Of a DNA stretch of 64,000 nt, positions 61,580-64,000 are shown piece by piece; the first letter of the stretch is position 1; each line of letters begins with the position of its first letter. The DNA comes from Parasphingopyxis algicola (GTDB taxonomy: Bacteria; Pseudomonadota; Alphaproteobacteria; Sphingomonadales; Sphingomonadaceae), in NCBI RefSeq assembly GCF_013378075.1, contig NZ_CP051131.1, forward strand, positions 2,864,501 to 2,928,500, in the 5' to 3' direction. Below the pieces are notes generated by a model. That model had not been told where the DNA came from, did not search any database, and saw nothing but the letters and a program-made list of their open reading frames with translations. Both the position numbers and the translations under genes were made by a program.

Positions 61580-62278
61580 ATGACGGGCGAAGCAAAACAT
61601 ACGGTATCGGCGTTCGACGACGAGTTGAGCGAGCTGCGAGCCAATATCCTCGAGCTGGGATGGCGGACCTCGCTGGCGATGGCCGACGCTATCAAGGCGC
61701 TCGAACAGCGGGATACGACGCTGGCTGGCGAGGTGGTGAGCGGCGATCGCGAGATCGACAGGCTGGCCGCCCGGATCGAGACCGCCGCGGTCAACGTCAT
61801 CGCGCTGCGCGCGCCGATGGCCGACGATCTGCGCGTGCTCGTCTCCGCGATCAAGATCAGCGCTCTCCTCGAGCGGACGGCCGATTATGCCCGCAACATC
61901 GCGCGGCGCGTCTCCAGCATCACGGCGAAATATCCGAAGAAGCTGCGCAAGACGATCGCCGCGATGAACGATGCGGCGAAGGACATGCTGGTCGATGTCG
62001 TGCGCGCCTATGCCGAAGGCGATGTCGAGCTGGCGCGCGACGTGTGCGAGCGCGACGATGTCGTCGACGACCTGCATGACGAACTGACCAAGATGCTGAT
62101 CGAGTTCATGATCGAGGAGCCCGCGCAGATCAGCCAGGCCGCGCATCTGCTGTTCATCAGCAAGCATCTCGAGCGGATCGGCGACCAGGCGACCAACATT
62201 GCCGAGATGGTGACCTATACGGTGACCGGCGCTCAGCCAAAGGTACGCGATACGGAGAGTGAGAAGCTGGCGGCCTAG
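61580..62278 (+). CDS. phoU: Phosphate transport regulator PhoU
   Basis: This 232-residue helical protein has two copies of the PhoU three-helix unit: ELRANILELGWRTSLAMADA and LRAPMADDLRVLVSAIKIS in the first, and HLLFISKHLERIGDQATNIA in the second, with the E/D-rich metal motif pattern (ERxxDxxxN). ATG 61580 follows GAGTAAGG. PhoU represses the Pho regulon through the Pst transporter and PhoR. Here it lies directly after pstS without pstCAB between. Confidence 0.9.
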   Translation: MTGEAKHTVSAFDDELSELRANILELGWRTSLAMADAIKALEQRDTTLAGEVVSGDREIDRLAARIETAAVNVIALRAPMADDLRVLVSAIKISALLERTADYARNIARRVSSITAKYPKKLRKTIAAMNDAAKDMLVDVVRAYAEGDVELARDVCERDDVVDDLHDELTKMLIEFMIEEPAQISQAAHLLFISKHLERIGDQATNIAEMVTYTVTGAQPKVRDTESEKLAA

Positions 62279-62351
62279 CCGGTTTCCATTCCCGCTGCTG
62301 GACGACGGGCCTGACCTTTTGGTAGGCCCCTTGTCCTGCGGGGAGCGTGTC

Positions 62352-64000
62352 ATGAGACAGCCCGATTTTGCTTGGCAAGGAAAAACGCTGTCCGCGTTGG
62401 TCCTTGCCGTGTTCCTGACCTGCACGGCGATCGCCCAGCCGTCTGAATATCCGCCCAGCGACGTTTCCGGCGACAGCGATGTGATTGAAGGGGTTGAACT
62501 GGCCAATCCCTTTGCCTGGCTCGAACATCTCGATTCCGCCGAAGTCGCCGAATGGGCGGCGGCACAGGACGAATTCGCGCGCGTCAGCCTTGCCTTGCCG
62601 ATGGACGATTCCGCCGCGGTGCGCGCGCGCATGGCGCGGTACGACGAATCCTTCCAGATCAACACGCCGGTGCGCCGCGGCGATCATCTCTTCTTCCTCG
62701 CGGAGAGCGCCGATCGGGCAGGCCGTTCGCTCTACATGTATCGCGACGGCGCCGACCGGTTGATTGCGGGGCCGTCAGATTTCGCAGGGATCGGCATGGC
62801 GGAAGCCCAGATCGACGATTTCCGTGTATCGCCATCCGGGCGCTTCGCAGCCATAGCAGGCGTCGAGGGCACATCGGGACGGCGCGCGGTCCGCATTCTC
62901 GACGTCGAAACAGGCGAATACCGTCCCGATCCGATCGAAGGCGCGGTGTTCGGGGACGAGCCATGGTCGCCCGACGGGCAATGGCTGTATTTTTCAAGAT
63001 CCGACGCCGACGGGGAAGGCAGCGCATGGCGAGTGCGGCTCGGCTGGGGCGAAGAGCAGCGGCTGGCCGGAGCGGGGGATCGAAGATACCGGGTGTCCTA
63101 TGCGGGCGCGCTGGGCGGGGCGGTTATTGTGGAACGCGGGGCTTCGGGAGAGCGCCGTGCATTCCTCGCTTCGGCGGACGCTGCGGCGGCACCGATGGTG
63201 TTGATGGTCGAAGCCGCCGGGCCCTTGAGATTTATCGGCGCTGCCGACGGCCATGGATATTTCTACCAACGCGGCCGGGATCGCATCGTCGCGGCGCGCG
63301 GCGCGCGCGGTACATTCGACACGGTCGAGATTATGGACACATCCGGGCTCTCGGTAACAAGCGCGCACCTTTATGGCGATCGCCTGGTCATCAACGGGCT
63401 GGAGGCCGGGGCGCCTGCGATCATGGTATATGGGCTGGACGGTGTGCATCTGCACACCTTCCGTCCGCCCTTCGGTTTGCTGTGGACCAATTTTCCTGCG
63501 GGGCGCCCGGCCATTCTTGGCGATCCGCAATCCCCGCTCGCCTATGCGAATTCGATCGCGCTCGAATCTCCGGGCGTCTATGAAATCGACCTGGAGCGGC
63601 TGGAAATGCGGCCCTGGCGTCTGCGCGACGGCGTGGAGCCGGGCGCGGTCTCGATCAGTCGCCGAACCTATCGCTCGGCCGATGGACAGGAAGTGCCAAT
63701 GGTCCTCGCACATCGCCGCGACGTCGATCTGGCTTCCGCTCGCGGTGACGATGATGCGCCTTCCGCCCCTGTGCTGATGTGGGTTTACGGCGCGCACCGC
63801 TATACGGCGATTCCCTTTTTCAACGGTTTCTTCCGGACCTTCATCGACGCGGGAGGCGTGCTCGCCATGCCCCAGATACGCGGCGGGGGTGCCCATGGCG
63901 CCCGATGGCATGAGGCGGGGTCGCGGGCGAACAAGACCAACACCGTGGCCGATACCGTTGCCGCGCTCGAATGGCTGCGGGATGAGGGGATTGCCGGGCC
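62352..64000 (+). CDS. Exported prolyl oligopeptidase-family serine peptidase (partial)
   Basis: The gene runs off the window end. It starts with a signal peptide (LSALVLAVFLTCTAIAQ), then NPFAWLEHLDSAEVAEWAAA, the usual S9A N-terminal sequence. A long beta-propeller-like region follows, and the start of the hydrolase domain is visible: WVYGAHRYTAIPFFNGF, IRGGGAHGARWHEAGS and NKTNTVADTVAALEWL. The catalytic Ser, Asp and His lie beyond the edge. It is likely a periplasmic oligopeptidase. No Pho box precedes it. Confidence 0.87.
   Translation, partial: MRQPDFAWQGKTLSALVLAVFLTCTAIAQPSEYPPSDVSGDSDVIEGVELANPFAWLEHLDSAEVAEWAAAQDEFARVSLALPMDDSAAVRARMARYDESFQINTPVRRGDHLFFLAESADRAGRSLYMYRDGADRLIAGPSDFAGIGMAEAQIDDFRVSPSGRFAAIAGVEGTSGRRAVRILDVETGEYRPDPIEGAVFGDEPWSPDGQWLYFSRSDADGEGSAWRVRLGWGEEQRLAGAGDRRYRVSYAGALGGAVIVERGASGERRAFLASADAAAAPMVLMVEAAGPLRFIGAADGHGYFYQRGRDRIVAARGARGTFDTVEIMDTSGLSVTSAHLYGDRLVINGLEAGAPAIMVYGLDGVHLHTFRPPFGLLWTNFPAGRPAILGDPQSPLAYANSIALESPGVYEIDLERLEMRPWRLRDGVEPGAVSISRRTYRSADGQEVPMVLAHRRDVDLASARGDDDAPSAPVLMWVYGAHRYTAIPFFNGFFRTFIDAGGVLAMPQIRGGGAHGARWHEAGSRANKTNTVADTVAALEWLRDEGIAG

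Overview
The window is about 65% GC, gene-dense DNA from an alphaproteobacterium, most likely a member of the Sphingomonadales. This is inferred from codon use, from the families of short palindromic intergenic repeats (cores such as GTCATTGCGAG, GGACTTGATCCGG, CCTGAACTTGTTTCAG), and from gene content: many CoA-ester enzymes, CYP153-like P450s, DUF1838 and REDY/HapK-like proteins. I saw no rRNA, tRNA, CRISPR array, prophage or transposase gene.

Positions 1-9400: the end of a VOC-family gene, then an operon of a secreted DUF1330-cupin fusion, a methyltransferase and a small helical protein. Next come a two-module ChrR-like cupin, a hybrid histidine kinase with an ethylene-receptor-like N-terminus, an uncharacterised beta-rich protein, a membrane protein, and a second copy of the methyltransferase plus small-protein pair.

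Positions 9400-36000 look like one large catabolic region. A minus-strand operon encodes DUF1838, an MFS carrier, an FAD oxidase and a nitrilase-fold protein. A plus-strand set encodes a CitE-like lyase, MaoC hydratase, acyl-CoA dehydrogenase and two CaiB/BaiF CoA-transferases. A GntR/UTRA repressor follows, then two MmgE/PrpD proteins, a PaaK-like CoA ligase, amidase, HapK-like protein, SDR, GFA protein, PuuE-like deacetylase/cyclic-amide hydrolase, enoyl-CoA hydratase-like protein, VOC and YciI proteins, two AhpD-like proteins, a quinone oxidoreductase and secreted proteins. Five copies of an 18-bp palindrome, AATTTGTCCGGACAAATT or one mismatch from it, sit in promoter regions at 6.1, 8.5, 14.4, 15.2 and 34.7 kb. 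I read them as operators of one regulon, probably controlled by the GntR/UTRA protein at 20.5-21.2 kb. The substrate is unknown; PuuE-like hydrolase plus amidase plus CoA ligase suggests ring opening of a cyclic amide or imide followed by CoA-dependent breakdown.

Positions 36000-51800 hold mixed genes: amidohydrolase, thiolase-like protein, flavin reductase, a second acyl-CoA dehydrogenase and MaoC protein, MFS and NSS transporters, HIT protein, GrpB-like protein, PfkB/adenosine kinase, EI24 protein, lipoprotein, QueG and an ABC-2 exporter pair. Positions 52000-56000 carry three tandem CYP153-like P450 genes. After that come an adenylate cyclase, a PEP-mutase/isocitrate-lyase family protein, a LytS/LytTR two-component pair, pstS and phoU each behind a Pho-box-like sequence, and the start of a prolyl oligopeptidase cut by the window edge.

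Intergenic gaps hold at least six repeat families. Two stand out: a repeat unit whose 7-bp stem changes sequence between copies but stays paired, and a 186-bp MITE-like insertion with a 9-bp target duplication.
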